Shown: positions 1 to 7,785, counted from the stretch's first letter. The stretch is DNA of 64,000 nucleotides from Mucilaginibacter achroorhodeus (GCF_007846095.1 NZ_VOEI01000001.1:310001-374000), one strand, 5' to 3'. The notes: generated by a model from the letters alone, not told the origin. Numbers and translations: made by a program.

Positions 1-219
1 AAGGCGGTGTGTTGCATGGGATAATTTAAACAAAGATTTGATGGTGAGGTGGACTAACAGCTCATTAGGCGAAAGGGTGTTCGAAAAGTTCAGACTGACA
101 GCGACAAGCTCAGATCAAAAGCGAAAGTGTTCACGTTCACGGCATGAACACTCGTGAACACCGTGAACGCTGACCCATATTTGTCAGTAAAACTACAACA
201 CATCGCGCATTTACTTTTC

Positions 220-348
220 ACCCTCTTTGCGAAGCAGAGAGGGTCGCGCACGAAGTGTCGCGGGGTGAGTTACCTCGCAAATTTACTCACCCCGACATCT
301 CAGCCTACCGGCGGATCGTCGCATCTCTCTTCGCTTCGCGAAAAGAGG
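220..348. repeat. Intergenic repeat, CTCACCCCGAC / AGAGGG family, copy 1
   Basis: The segment contains CACCCTCTTTGCGAAG, CTCACCCCGAC and CTCTCTTCGCTTCGCG words that recur in the ftsA-ftsZ gap at 5398-5514. Its halves partly mirror each other (CCCTCTTTGCG against CGCGAAAAGAGG), so it could fold. It looks like a degenerate dispersed element and has no coding potential. Confidence 0.6.
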
Positions 349-431
349 ATAGGAAAATTTCTTGCTATTTACTATCCCAAAACTTTAATCCTGATAATTC
401 ATTAATCCCGTGAATCCTGATTCAGACAACC

Positions 432-527
432 TTTGCGTTAGGGATTGCAGTGGATACAGGCCATGTGCCTAATGCCCGGCGGCGTATGAACGAAAAGCCC
501 GGCCTGCCTAACGGCGGTAAACGCCCA
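432..527 (+). ncRNA. Candidate structured RNA element upstream of dapA
   Basis: The element opens with TTTGCGTTAGGGATTGCAGTGG and closes with AACGCCCAAA, which can pair as a basal stem. It contains an inner hairpin AGGC-CATGT-GCCT, an invariant-looking GAAAAGCCCGGC stretch, and a small hairpin GCC-TAAC-GGC. I recall very similar single-copy or low-copy elements between genes of many Bacteroidota, with variable inner hairpins and the same conserved words. It may belong to a described family such as Flavo-1, which I cannot verify here. It is independent of the neighbouring repeats. Function and strand are inferred. Confidence 0.4.
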
Positions 528-613
528 AATCAAAGCCGTTCTGTAAAAAACTGGTCACTAATCTCCGGCCTCTAATCTCTAATTATTATCTTAGCGACCT
601 TTAATATTTGAAC

Positions 614-1492
614 ATGAACAGATTTCACGGAACAGGAGTGGCAATGGTTACTCCTTTTCAGGCAGACGGAGAGGTGGACTACCCGGCTTTAAGTAAGCTG
701 ATAGGCCACCTGATTGATGGCGGGGTGGAGTACCTCGTATCATTAGGTACAACCGGCGAAAGCGCCACATTGACTAAGGAAGAGAAGAAGAAGGTGTGGG
801 AGTTTACTGCTAAGACCGTGAATAAACGTGTTGCGCTTGTTGCCGGTATTGGCGGCAACAACACACGCGAAACTGTTGCCGAAATTGCTGAATTTAATAT
901 CGATGGCTATGATGCAATCCTTTCGGCAAGTCCGCATTATAATAAGCCTACGCAAGAAGGTATTTACCAGCACTACAAGGCTATCGCCGAAGCTGCAAAA
1001 CTACCGATCATCCTGTACAACGTACCAAGCCGCACAGGCTCTTCTGTGGCTGCAGAAACTACCGTGCGTTTAGCCAAAGAATTTAAGAACATCATCGGTA
1101 TAAAGGAAGCATCCGGGAATTTCGATCTGCTGAACCAACTGTTCCGCGATAAACCGGAAGATTTTTTGGTGATATCCGGCGATGATCCCATCTCGTTACA
1201 AATGGTTGCAATGGGCGGCGTTGGTGTGATATCTGTAGTTGGTAACGCTTTGCCGCGCCAGTTTTCAGACATGATCAGAAAATGCCTTGCGGGCGATTTT
1301 AAAGGCGCACACGCTTCGCATTATAGTATGATAGAGTTTACACGCCTTATGTTTGCCGAAGGCAGCCCGGCAGGTGTAAAATCAGCACTGAGGCAATTAG
1401 GCGTTTGCGAAGATACCATACGCCTTCCGCTGGTTAATATTAGCGCCGCTGCTGATGCTAAGATCGGCGAGCAGTTGAAGGTGGTGAAGTAA
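614..1492 (+). CDS. dapA: 4-hydroxy-tetrahydrodipicolinate synthase
   Basis: Condenses pyruvate with aspartate semialdehyde in the first committed step of the diaminopimelate/lysine pathway, in the cytoplasm. It is a TIM-barrel class I aldolase. GTTGES lies near residues 45-50, the catalytic YNVPSRTG tyrosine near 135, and the Schiff-base lysine in IGIKEASGN near 164. About 292 residues is the normal family length. I prefer the ATG at 614 over the in-frame TTG six bases upstream. The product feeds meso-DAP to MurE, whose gene in this window carries the DAP-type DNPR motif. It is a single-gene unit followed by a palindromic repeat and a strong hairpin terminator. Confidence 0.96.
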   Translation: MNRFHGTGVAMVTPFQADGEVDYPALSKLIGHLIDGGVEYLVSLGTTGESATLTKEEKKKVWEFTAKTVNKRVALVAGIGGNNTRETVAEIAEFNIDGYDAILSASPHYNKPTQEGIYQHYKAIAEAAKLPIILYNVPSRTGSSVAAETTVRLAKEFKNIIGIKEASGNFDLLNQLFRDKPEDFLVISGDDPISLQMVAMGGVGVISVVGNALPRQFSDMIRKCLAGDFKGAHASHYSMIEFTRLMFAEGSPAGVKSALRQLGVCEDTIRLPLVNISAAADAKIGEQLKVVK

Positions 1493-1515
1493 GAGCCCCG
1501 TCTTTTGCATACCCA

Positions 1516-1601
1516 TGTCATTGCGAGGATCGTGAGCGACGTAGCAATCTCCTCGCTTACATTAACGCGAGGAGATTGCCGCTCTATCGCTCGCAATGAC
1601 A
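1516..1601. repeat. Palindromic repeat, TGTCATTGCGAG family, copy 1
   Basis: The ends TGTCATTGCGAG and CTCGCAATGACA are inverted copies, and the inner arms AGCAATCTCCTCG and CGAGGAGATTGC also pair, so the whole 86 bp can form a long hairpin. A second copy of almost the same length and layout lies at 59761-59844, just after leuC. Such elements resemble REP or MITE-like sequences known from many bacteria. No transposase is nearby. Confidence 0.8.
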
Positions 1602-1620
1602 TATAGAATAATAATCAAAT

Positions 1621-1657
1621 AAAAAATCCGGTAACTTCTCAGCTGCCGGATTTTTTA
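1621..1657. terminator. Bidirectional terminator between dapA and the histone-like gene
   Basis: AAAAAATCCGG (1621-1631) pairs perfectly with CCGGATTTTTT (1646-1656) around a 14-base loop. A-runs and T-runs on the two sides let it work for dapA on the plus strand and for the small minus-strand gene that ends at 1690. Confidence 0.85.
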
Positions 1658-1689
1658 TTTTAAAAGTAAATTAACCTTATGCGGGCAAA

Positions 1690-1866
1690 TTATTCTTTGT
1701 TTTTGGTATCCTGAACCTCAAGACGGATAGCTTGTGCTAAGTTCTTAAGATCCTGCATACCTTTACGAACGCGGGTACCAGCAGCGCTGTTACCTTTGTT
1801 GTAAAATTTGTCAGCATCTGCCTCTAATGATGCAACCAGTTGTTTTACTTCTTCGAATTTTTTCAT
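1690..1866 (-). CDS. Histone H1-like small DNA-associated protein (Hc1-like)
   Basis: The 58-residue product begins MKKFEEVKQLVASLEADADK and continues with a lysine/arginine-rich helical stretch (NKGNSAAGTRVRKGMQDL), ending in KNKE. This matches the short histone H1/Hc1-like proteins that are common in Bacteroidota, as I recall them; they are thought to bind DNA or help compact the nucleoid. It is a small charged protein without signal peptide or membrane segment. The start is supported by AAAGGAG eight bases before the ATG, a real Shine-Dalgarno sequence that is rare in this phylum and suggests high expression. It is a single-gene unit with the terminator at 1621-1657. The exact role is inferred from family resemblance. 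Confidence 0.85.
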   Translation of the reverse strand: MKKFEEVKQLVASLEADADKFYNKGNSAAGTRVRKGMQDLKNLAQAIRLEVQDTKNKE

Positions 1867-2166
1867 TGTGACTACTCCTTTAAATTTGAGGTTTACTGTT
1901 TAATTAAAGCTAAGCTAATTGCTTTTATCTAAATTAAAAATTTTTTTAGGCATAATAAAAGGGCATCTACGCGGTTTTTTTCCACATTTTTAGCTATAAA
2001 CAAGCAGTTTTTAAAGCTTTTTGAAGTATACTGCAACAACTGTTTAAAGGCCAGTTTGACATTTATTGTGTTTTTATTTACTAACTCATAATTTTTTTAT
2101 TTAACATTTAACCAAACGCCTTTCTAGTTATAAAAACCGCATCCATTTGCTTTAAATGGCATAAAC
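1867..2166. other. AT-rich gap upstream of the histone-like gene
   Basis: About 300 bases of AT-rich DNA with no open frame of note. It must carry the promoter of the minus-strand histone-like gene, but I see only a weak candidate minus 7 element. No repeat or tRNA was seen. Confidence 0.5.
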
Positions 2167-2196
2167 AAAAAAATCCTGCGTGTTTTGCGCAGGATA
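2167..2196 (-). terminator. Terminator of the oxoamine synthase gene
   Basis: ATCCTGCG (2173-2180) pairs with CGCAGGAT (2188-2195) around a seven-base loop. On the minus strand it is followed by a run of seven T residues. It lies 20 bases past the stop codon of the gene at 2216. Confidence 0.85.
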
Positions 2197-2215
2197 ATAA
2201 AGTTTTTTTAAAAAT

Positions 2216-3454
2216 CTATGATGCGATAGCTTCCTTATAGTGTCCGTCGGTAAGTTTTGCTGCTACGGCGGCAAAGGCTGTTAGCGTCTTGTGTACGTCA
2301 TCAAGGGTGTGCAAGGCGGTTGGTATCAGCCTAAGCATAATTAAGCCCTTAGGGATAACCGGATACACCACAATAGAACAGAATATATCATGGTTTTCTC
2401 GCAGATCGCGGGTAAGGCTTGTTGCTTCCATCAGGTCTCCTTTTAAAAACACCGGGGTTACCATACTGTTGGTTACACCAATGTCAAAGCCATGTTCCAC
2501 TAAACCTTTTTGCAGGGTTGTAGCTACCGTCCATAATTTTTCGCGCAGCTCTGGTTTTGATTTAAGAAGCTCGAAGCGTTTTTTTAAACCTATCACCATT
2601 GGCATAGGTAATGCCTTGGCGAAGGTTTGAGAACGCATATTATAGCGCAGGTAACTGATGATCTGGCTATCGGCTGCCACAAAAGCGCCTATGCCTGCCA
2701 TAGATTTGGCAAAGGTTCCAAAAAAGATATCGATCTCCTCAACGCAATCCTGCGCCTCGTGGGTACCCGCACCGGTTTTACCCATAGTGCCAAAGCCGTG
2801 CGCATCATCAACCAGTATTCGGAACTTATACCTGTCTTTAAGCGCAACTATTTCTTTTAGCTTACCCTGCGCACCAGACATACCAAACACACCTTCGGTA
2901 ATTACCAGGATGCCGCCACCGGTTTGCATAGTGATACGCTCTGCGCGTTGTAATTGCTTTTCAAAGCTATCCACATGGTTATGCTTGTAAACAAAGCGTT
3001 TACCCATATGCAGGCGAACGCCATCAATGATGCAGGCGTGCGATTCAGCATCGTACACAATAACGTCGTTACGGTCAACCAATGCATCTATAATAGATAC
3101 CATACCCTGATAGCCGTAGTTCAATAAAAAGGCTGCTTCTTTGCCTACAAACTTAGCAAGATCGTTCTCCAGTTCTTCGTGATGTTTTGTGTTGCCAGAC
3201 ATCATCCTGGCACCCATGGGGTAAGCCATTCCGTAATCAGCCGCCGCTTTAGCATCGGCCTCGCGCACTTCGGGGTGATTGGCTAAACCCAGGTAATTAT
3301 TAAGGCTCCACACCAGGTGGGTTTTGCCATTAAATTGCATGTGAGGTGCTATCTCACCTTCTAACTTTGGGAACGAAAAATATCCGTGCGACCACTTTTG
3401 GTGCTGCCCTATCGGCCCCCCAACGTTCTTATTGATCTTGTCAAATAAATCCAA
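2216..3454 (-). CDS. Alpha-oxoamine synthase family PLP enzyme (KBL/AONS/SPT-like)
   Basis: A 412-residue fold-type I PLP enzyme that would condense an amino acid with an acyl thioester with loss of CO2. Visible marks are SLNNYLGLANHPEV near residue 50, the cofactor-contacting ESHAC near 137, VDDAHGFG near 215, and the PLP lysine in FGTFAKSMAG near 250. Family members include 8-amino-7-oxononanoate synthase, 2-amino-3-ketobutyrate ligase, serine palmitoyltransferase and cysteate acyltransferase. The N-terminal GYFSFPKLEGE stretch is not that of classic BioF. No biotin genes are near, so a role in sphingolipid or sulfonolipid base synthesis is possible but unproven. It follows ftsZ after a terminator and seems to have its own promoter. 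Confidence 0.75.
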   Translation of the reverse strand: MDLFDKINKNVGGPIGQHQKWSHGYFSFPKLEGEIAPHMQFNGKTHLVWSLNNYLGLANHPEVREADAKAAADYGMAYPMGARMMSGNTKHHEELENDLAKFVGKEAAFLLNYGYQGMVSIIDALVDRNDVIVYDAESHACIIDGVRLHMGKRFVYKHNHVDSFEKQLQRAERITMQTGGGILVITEGVFGMSGAQGKLKEIVALKDRYKFRILVDDAHGFGTMGKTGAGTHEAQDCVEEIDIFFGTFAKSMAGIGAFVAADSQIISYLRYNMRSQTFAKALPMPMVIGLKKRFELLKSKPELREKLWTVATTLQKGLVEHGFDIGVTNSMVTPVFLKGDLMEATSLTRDLRENHDIFCSIVVYPVIPKGLIMLRLIPTALHTLDDVHKTLTAFAAVAAKLTDGHYKEAIAS

Positions 3455-3482
3455 AATAGTTTCTCTCTAAAAAATAACACAT

Positions 3483-3490
3483 CAAATATA
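3483..3490 (-). promoter_or_regulatory. Candidate minus 7 box for the oxoamine synthase gene
   Basis: On the minus strand the octamer reads TATATTTG, matching the Bacteroidota minus 7 consensus TAnnTTTG, and lies about 30 bases before the ATG. The nearest TTTG upstream (3515-3518) is 24 bases away rather than the usual 19 or so, which weakens the call. Confidence 0.4.
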
Positions 3491-3589
3491 GCCTAAGGCA
3501 GGCTGATTAAACCACAAATGGGCGCTTTGTTGCAAAACTAACTTATAGCCAATTTGTTTGAACCAGCTTTTTTAGAAAGGTTTAGGAAA

Positions 3590-3623
3590 GTAAAAAGCCT
3601 TCCAAAGTTAATTTGAAAGGCTT
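3590..3623 (-). terminator. Terminator at the end of the dcw cluster
   Basis: AAGCCTT and AAGGCTT arms around an AT-rich centre form a hairpin whose minus-strand side runs into TTTTTACTTT. It follows the ftsZ stop codon by about 20 bases and separates ftsZ from the next minus-strand gene. Confidence 0.75.
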
Positions 3624-3641
3624 GGGATCGGGTTTAATCAA

Positions 3642-5261
3642 TTAGTCGACATTGTCATGCAGGAACGAATTGTTGTTCCTGATCTCGGTTTTGCCATCGC
3701 TATCAGGCAGTAACGAGAACCTTGACACCTGGCTTTCATCAGATGCCGGCGTTTGTTGTAATGCAATCTCTTTGCGTTTGTAAGCCGGTACATTTTCCAG
3801 TTCCTGGATGTTACCGTTACGCAGTTTCATGCTCAGATCCTTAAGGCGCATAATACGCTCACGCGATTTACGCAGTTGCTCCTCTATAGACTCATCCGTT
3901 TTGCCGTCATCAGCGCTAAGTGCCTGTGGTTCCGGTTCTGGTTCCGGCTCGGGCTGTTGTATCGGCGCTGCAACCGGCTCAAAGTTCATAACTGTTTCAG
4001 TCACCTTAAAAGTAAACTCCGTAGCATCGGTTTCTTCCGGTGCTGCAGGTGCCTCCTCAGTAAGGTTATATCTAACAACATTGCCTTCATGTTTGTCCTG
4101 CTCTTCGGCACGGGCAAACAGATCAAACAAACCGGTTTGTTTCGGCTCTTCCTTAACAGTGCTTTTCATGTAAGGCTGCGCAACCAGGTCGGTATCATCT
4201 TTAACCGGGGTGATAAATTCATTTACAGGTTTTACCAGTGGCTCATTCTCAGGCACCAGCATTGATACTACTTTCTTATTGTTGTTCTCTTTCTCGCGCT
4301 CGTCTTTGGTTTGGAAACCGGTTGCAATAATGGTTACCGATAACTTATCGCCTAAGTTCTCGTCCTTACAGTTACCCCAGATAAGGTCTGCAGCAAGGCC
4401 GGCTTCTTCCTGTATGTAATCAGTAATAATGCTTACCTCATCCATAGTAACTTCGCTGTCACCAGAGCTTATGTTCAGGAGGATGTAACGTGCACCTTCA
4501 ATTTCATTATCTTTCAGCAGCGGAGATGCCAATGCACCCTCAACCGCCTTTAATGCACGGTGTTCGCCTTCGGCGCTACTGCTGCCCATTATAGATACGC
4601 CGCTATCTTTCATAACGGTGCGTACATCTTTAAAGTCAACGTTGATATAGCCGGGCAGGGTAATGATCTCAGCAATACCTTTAGCGGCAGTTGTTAAAAT
4701 GTTATCGGCCTGTGCAAATGCAGAGCTCATGGTTAAGTTACCAAATATCTGGCGAAGCCTGTCATTTGAAATAACCAGGTATGAGTCTACATACTTTTTA
4801 AGTTCTTCCATACCCTCCTCAGCCTGCATTTTACGGCGCTTGCCTTCAAAAGAGAACGGAGTAGTAATAATGCCTACGGTAAGGATATCCAGTTCGCGGG
4901 CAGCCTTCGCTATGATAGGGCTTGCACCGGTACCGGTACCACCGCCCATGCCAGCAGTGATGAAAAGCATTTTTGTATTGCTGCCCAGCATTTCCTTAAT
5001 GTCATCAATGTTTTCTATGGCAGAGTTTTTACCAACTTCGGGGATAGAGCCGGCGCCCATACCTTCAGTTAAGCTGGCACCCAACTGCACCTTGTTTGGA
5101 ATAGGGCTCAGTTCGAGCGCCTGGGCATCGGTGTTACAAATAATGAAATCAACACCGGTGATTCCCTGCCTGTACATATGGTTTACTGCGTTGCCGCCGC
5201 CACCGCCAACACCAATAACTTTGATGATAGACGATTTTTCCTTTAACATCTCAAACTGCAT
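3642..5261 (-). CDS. ftsZ: Cell division protein FtsZ
   Basis: The tubulin-like GTPase that polymerises into the Z ring. The N-terminal GTPase core has GVGGGGGNAVNHM near residues 17-29 and the tubulin signature GGGTGTG at 106-112. At 539 residues it is much longer than the roughly 385 of enteric FtsZ. The extra length is a C-terminal linker rich in Pro and Glu (a PEPEPEPE run near residue 430), ending in the conserved tail FLHDNVD, which presumably binds FtsA and other partners. It is the last gene of the dcw cluster, but a 255-base gap separates it from ftsA, so it may also have its own control region. A terminator follows. Confidence 0.98.
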   Translation of the reverse strand: MQFEMLKEKSSIIKVIGVGGGGGNAVNHMYRQGITGVDFIICNTDAQALELSPIPNKVQLGASLTEGMGAGSIPEVGKNSAIENIDDIKEMLGSNTKMLFITAGMGGGTGTGASPIIAKAARELDILTVGIITTPFSFEGKRRKMQAEEGMEELKKYVDSYLVISNDRLRQIFGNLTMSSAFAQADNILTTAAKGIAEIITLPGYINVDFKDVRTVMKDSGVSIMGSSSAEGEHRALKAVEGALASPLLKDNEIEGARYILLNISSGDSEVTMDEVSIITDYIQEEAGLAADLIWGNCKDENLGDKLSVTIIATGFQTKDEREKENNNKKVVSMLVPENEPLVKPVNEFITPVKDDTDLVAQPYMKSTVKEEPKQTGLFDLFARAEEQDKHEGNVVRYNLTEEAPAAPEETDATEFTFKVTETVMNFEPVAAPIQQPEPEPEPEPQALSADDGKTDESIEEQLRKSRERIMRLKDLSMKLRNGNIQELENVPAYKRKEIALQQTPASDESQVSRFSLLPDSDGKTEIRNNNSFLHDNVD

Positions 5262-5327
5262 AATCCTTATTTTCAGCTATATGTATTTCGACGATTAGAT
5301 AGATTTACTTAATGTAATGATAACAGT

Positions 5328-5387
5328 TTTTCCACAGGGTTTTTCCACAATCGTTTATAATGTGGAAAAGTTATTGTTTGTGGAAAA
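5328..5387. promoter_or_regulatory. Cluster of four TTTTCCACA words upstream of ftsZ
   Basis: TTTTCCACA occurs at 5328-5336 and 5341-5349, and its reverse complement TGTGGAAAA at 5361-5369 and 5379-5387. Each differs by one base from the DnaA box TTATCCACA. Two direct and two inverted copies within 60 bases, just before ftsZ, suggest a protein-binding array. That DnaA is the binder is inference. Confidence 0.45.
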
Positions 5388-5397
5388 AGTCCTTGTC

Positions 5398-5514
5398 TCA
5401 ACTCCTCGCGAGTTTTTACTCACCCCGACGTTGCTTCGCTCGTCGACCCTCTCTTCGCTGCGCGGAAAGAGGGTTTTGCTCCTTTCTTTGCTTCGCAAGA
5501 GGGGTTGGTGGTGA
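5398..5514. repeat. Intergenic repeat, CTCACCCCGAC / AGAGGG family, copy 2, between ftsA and ftsZ
   Basis: It shares CTCACCCCGACGTTGC, CCCTCTCTTCGCTGCGCGG and AGAGGG words with the copy at 220-348 and ends within a few bases of the ftsA stop codon. It can fold on itself. Its presence lengthens the normally tight ftsA-ftsZ junction. Confidence 0.65.
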
Positions 5515-5516
5515 GT

Positions 5517-6866
5517 CTATTTCAAGAAATCCTCATCTTTTATATCGTCCTTAATAAATTTCTTACCCGATTCTAAAATTTTGGTCAGCAAGCCAAACTT
5601 GCGGTCATCAGTATATTTTACCTTTTCCTGTTTAACCGTTGAAGCTGCAGGTGTTGCCGTTACCCCATCATACTCCATCTTTTGGATACCTTTTATCAGT
5701 AAGCCAATACCGGTTGCGTAGGTAGGGCTTTGCATATCCTCATATGTAGCTTTAGGCAATACTTCGTTTTTGGCCAGGTGCTCGTTAGGGTAACCTACAC
5801 GGCAATCTAAACCGGTTACGTACTCTATCAGCTGGGTTAAATGCTTTAACTGAGCACCACCACCGGTTACTACTATACCTGCTATCAGCTTTTTCTCGTA
5901 GCCTGATGATTTTATTTCGTAGTAAACATGCTCTATGATCTCCTCCATACGGGCTTGTATCACAAAGGCAAGATTTTTAACAGAAATCTCTTTTGGTTCG
6001 CGGCCACGCAGACCAGGAACACAAACGATCTCGTTCTCTTTATTCTCCTCGGCCAAAGCAGAACCAAACCTTACTTTCAATTGCTCAGCAATGTTGCGCA
6101 TAACTGAACAACCTTCGCGGATATCTTCAGTTACACTATTACCACCAAACGGAATAACTGCAGTGTGGCGTATAATACCTTCGTGGAAAATAGCCACGTC
6201 TGTTGTACCGCCACCTATATCTACCAGCACAACGCCTGCTTCTTTTTCTTCCTCGCTCAGTACGGATTCTGATGAGGCAAGTGGTTCAAGGATCAGTTCC
6301 TGGCTTTCCAACTGTGCTTTGTTAACACATTTTACAATATTCTTAATGGCAGTTACCTGGCCTGATATGATATGAAAGTTAGCCTCCAAACGCACTCCTG
6401 CCATACCGATAGGATCTTTGATACCCGGCTCGTTATCAACGGTGAATTCCTGTGGCAGCACATGGATGATCTCCTCGCCCGGAGGCATTACCAGGTTGTA
6501 CATATCTTCAACCAGTTTATCGATATCCTTACGGCCTATCTCCTGCGACAGGTCGCGGCGGGTAATTAAGCCCCTATGCTGTAAACTTTTAATGTGCTGG
6601 CCGGCAATACCAACATTTACGATCCTTATCTCAACGTTCGACTGCGAACCGGCCACATCTACTGCCTGTACTATGCCCTGCACGGTTTTATCAATATTTG
6701 ATACCATACCACGCGTGACACCCGCCGACTCCGCCTTTCCTATCCCTAAAATCTCGATCTTGCCATTCTTGCTCCTGCGGCCAACAATTGCACAAATTTT
6801 AGTAGTACCAATATCAAGGCCTACTACAATTGGCGAGCTTTTCTCTTGTGTCGAACTTTTGTCCAT
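5517..6866 (-). CDS. ftsA: Cell division protein FtsA
   Basis: An actin-like ATPase that tethers FtsZ to the membrane. The phosphate-1 motif GLDIGTTKICAIVG lies near residue 16, phosphate-2 VDIGGGTTDVAIF near 215, and the adenosine motif VTGGGAQLKHL near 328. The C-terminus (GLLTKILESGKKFIKDDIKDED) looks like an amphipathic membrane-targeting helix. At 449 residues it is slightly longer than enteric FtsA. It starts four bases after ftsQ ends, so the two are probably translated together. A repeat and the TTTTCCACA array lie between it and ftsZ. Confidence 0.97.
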   Translation of the reverse strand: MDKSSTQEKSSPIVVGLDIGTTKICAIVGRRSKNGKIEILGIGKAESAGVTRGMVSNIDKTVQGIVQAVDVAGSQSNVEIRIVNVGIAGQHIKSLQHRGLITRRDLSQEIGRKDIDKLVEDMYNLVMPPGEEIIHVLPQEFTVDNEPGIKDPIGMAGVRLEANFHIISGQVTAIKNIVKCVNKAQLESQELILEPLASSESVLSEEEKEAGVVLVDIGGGTTDVAIFHEGIIRHTAVIPFGGNSVTEDIREGCSVMRNIAEQLKVRFGSALAEENKENEIVCVPGLRGREPKEISVKNLAFVIQARMEEIIEHVYYEIKSSGYEKKLIAGIVVTGGGAQLKHLTQLIEYVTGLDCRVGYPNEHLAKNEVLPKATYEDMQSPTYATGIGLLIKGIQKMEYDGVTATPAASTVKQEKVKYTDDRKFGLLTKILESGKKFIKDDIKDEDFLK

Positions 6867-6870
6867 ACTT

Positions 6871-7785
6871 TTAATTTTTAATAGATGTCTTTTTATCCGT
6901 ACTTTCTATAACCGGCGCATTGTCTGCCTTCGCCGTGTCCAGTTTAATTTGTGCACGCTTTATTGAATCTGCCTCAAATGCCTTGCGGCGTTTAAGCGAG
7001 TCTAAAAGCGTTTCGTTCTTAACCCCCACTACCTGGTTAAGGTATTTTATATTGATAACTTTATAAGCTTCCCAGCCAACAGTTGGCAGTGCCTGCTTGT
7101 AAAACACTTTCAAGTTATTGAAACGTGTACTTAACGAATCGGCATTACCCAGCAATATGCGCTGGTTGCCTACCCGCGGTATCAGCTCTATCTCATGGTT
7201 CTCATTCACGTAGATCTGCGCTATCTGCGCTTCCCACAGTGAATCCTTCCTGATGAAATCTGCAGTTTTGTAAATATCCTTTGCTAAAACGGTGTGTAAT
7301 GAATCTACCTTGTTGGCAAATAACTCATCAATAAAACCATTAGCAACCAATACCCTTGCGGTAAAGTTTTGCGATAGCGGCATTTTCATGCCATGTTCGT
7401 CTACATAAAAATCCTGGTCAAAGCGGTTCATTACACGCAGCATAGGCTTGCGTTGTACTACCTCTACCTGCAAAGTGCCATCCATATCCTCGTAAACGCG
7501 GGCATATTCCACAAATGGGTTATGCTTTAGCTTATTTTCCAAAGCATGGATGTCAATATTCTCCAGCCTGCGGCCAACCAGGTTTTTACCACTTGCGCCC
7601 AAAATGTTGTCTATCTCCTGCCTGTCGATAAAGTACTGGTTGCCAGGAATAAATACCTTTACCTTTTTGCAAACCAACTCTGCCTTTTTCACTTCAATGA
7701 AACTCATGAGCACCACCAGGCCCGAGAGGCTTATCAGCCAACCCAAACTAATTAAGAGTGGTTTCCAAATGCGTTTCTTAAACAT
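6871..7785 (-). CDS. ftsQ: Cell division protein FtsQ/DivIB
   Basis: A bitopic membrane protein of the divisome that bridges early and late division proteins. A short cytoplasmic basic end (MFKKRIWKP) is followed by one membrane segment near residues 11-30, then a POTRA-like region starting VFIPGNQYFIDRQEI and an FtsQ domain. The 304-residue length fits the phylum. The C-terminal tail is charged. The start overlaps the end of murC by eight bases, and the stop lies four bases from ftsA. Sequence conservation in this family is low, so the call rests partly on the fixed gene order. Confidence 0.9.
   Translation of the reverse strand: MFKKRIWKPLLISLGWLISLSGLVVLMSFIEVKKAELVCKKVKVFIPGNQYFIDRQEIDNILGASGKNLVGRRLENIDIHALENKLKHNPFVEYARVYEDMDGTLQVEVVQRKPMLRVMNRFDQDFYVDEHGMKMPLSQNFTARVLVANGFIDELFANKVDSLHTVLAKDIYKTADFIRKDSLWEAQIAQIYVNENHEIELIPRVGNQRILLGNADSLSTRFNNLKVFYKQALPTVGWEAYKVINIKYLNQVVGVKNETLLDSLKRRKAFEADSIKRAQIKLDTAKADNAPVIESTDKKTSIKN

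Larger units (their letters stand above)
1..613. other. Repeat-rich region upstream of dapA without a convincing gene
   Basis: No reading frame here looks like a conserved protein. The frame from base 2 is open to a TGA at 155-157 and could be the end of a gene lying outside the window, but its composition is not persuasive. From left to right the region holds interleaved GTTCACG/CGTGAAC words (129-172), a copy of the CTCACCCCGAC/AGAGGG repeat (220-348), an AATCC/AATTC phrase (381-426), a possible structured RNA (432-527) and a CTAATCTC phrase (556-585). A predicted 83-residue frame at 154-405 is just the translation of the second repeat. Confidence 0.6.

Noticed and set aside
2..157. Open frame at the window edge that could be the end of a gene
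   Set aside because: 51 codons without recognisable features, ending in the GTTCACG repeat. It could be chance. It needs sequence left of the window to judge.
154..405. 83-residue open frame before dapA
   Set aside because: It is a translation of the CTCACCCCGAC/AGAGGG repeat and neighbouring phrases. It has no protein-like pattern, and the repeat recurs at 5398-5514 in non-coding DNA.
3900..3960. Tandem GGTTCCGGTTCTGG-like repeat
   Set aside because: It encodes the Pro-Glu run of the FtsZ linker on the minus strand, so it is coding and not an independent repeat.
4663..5298. 211-residue plus-strand frame opposite ftsZ
   Set aside because: It is an antisense shadow of ftsZ, rich in Ser and Pro, with no family signature. 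The same holds for the other frames opposite strong genes.
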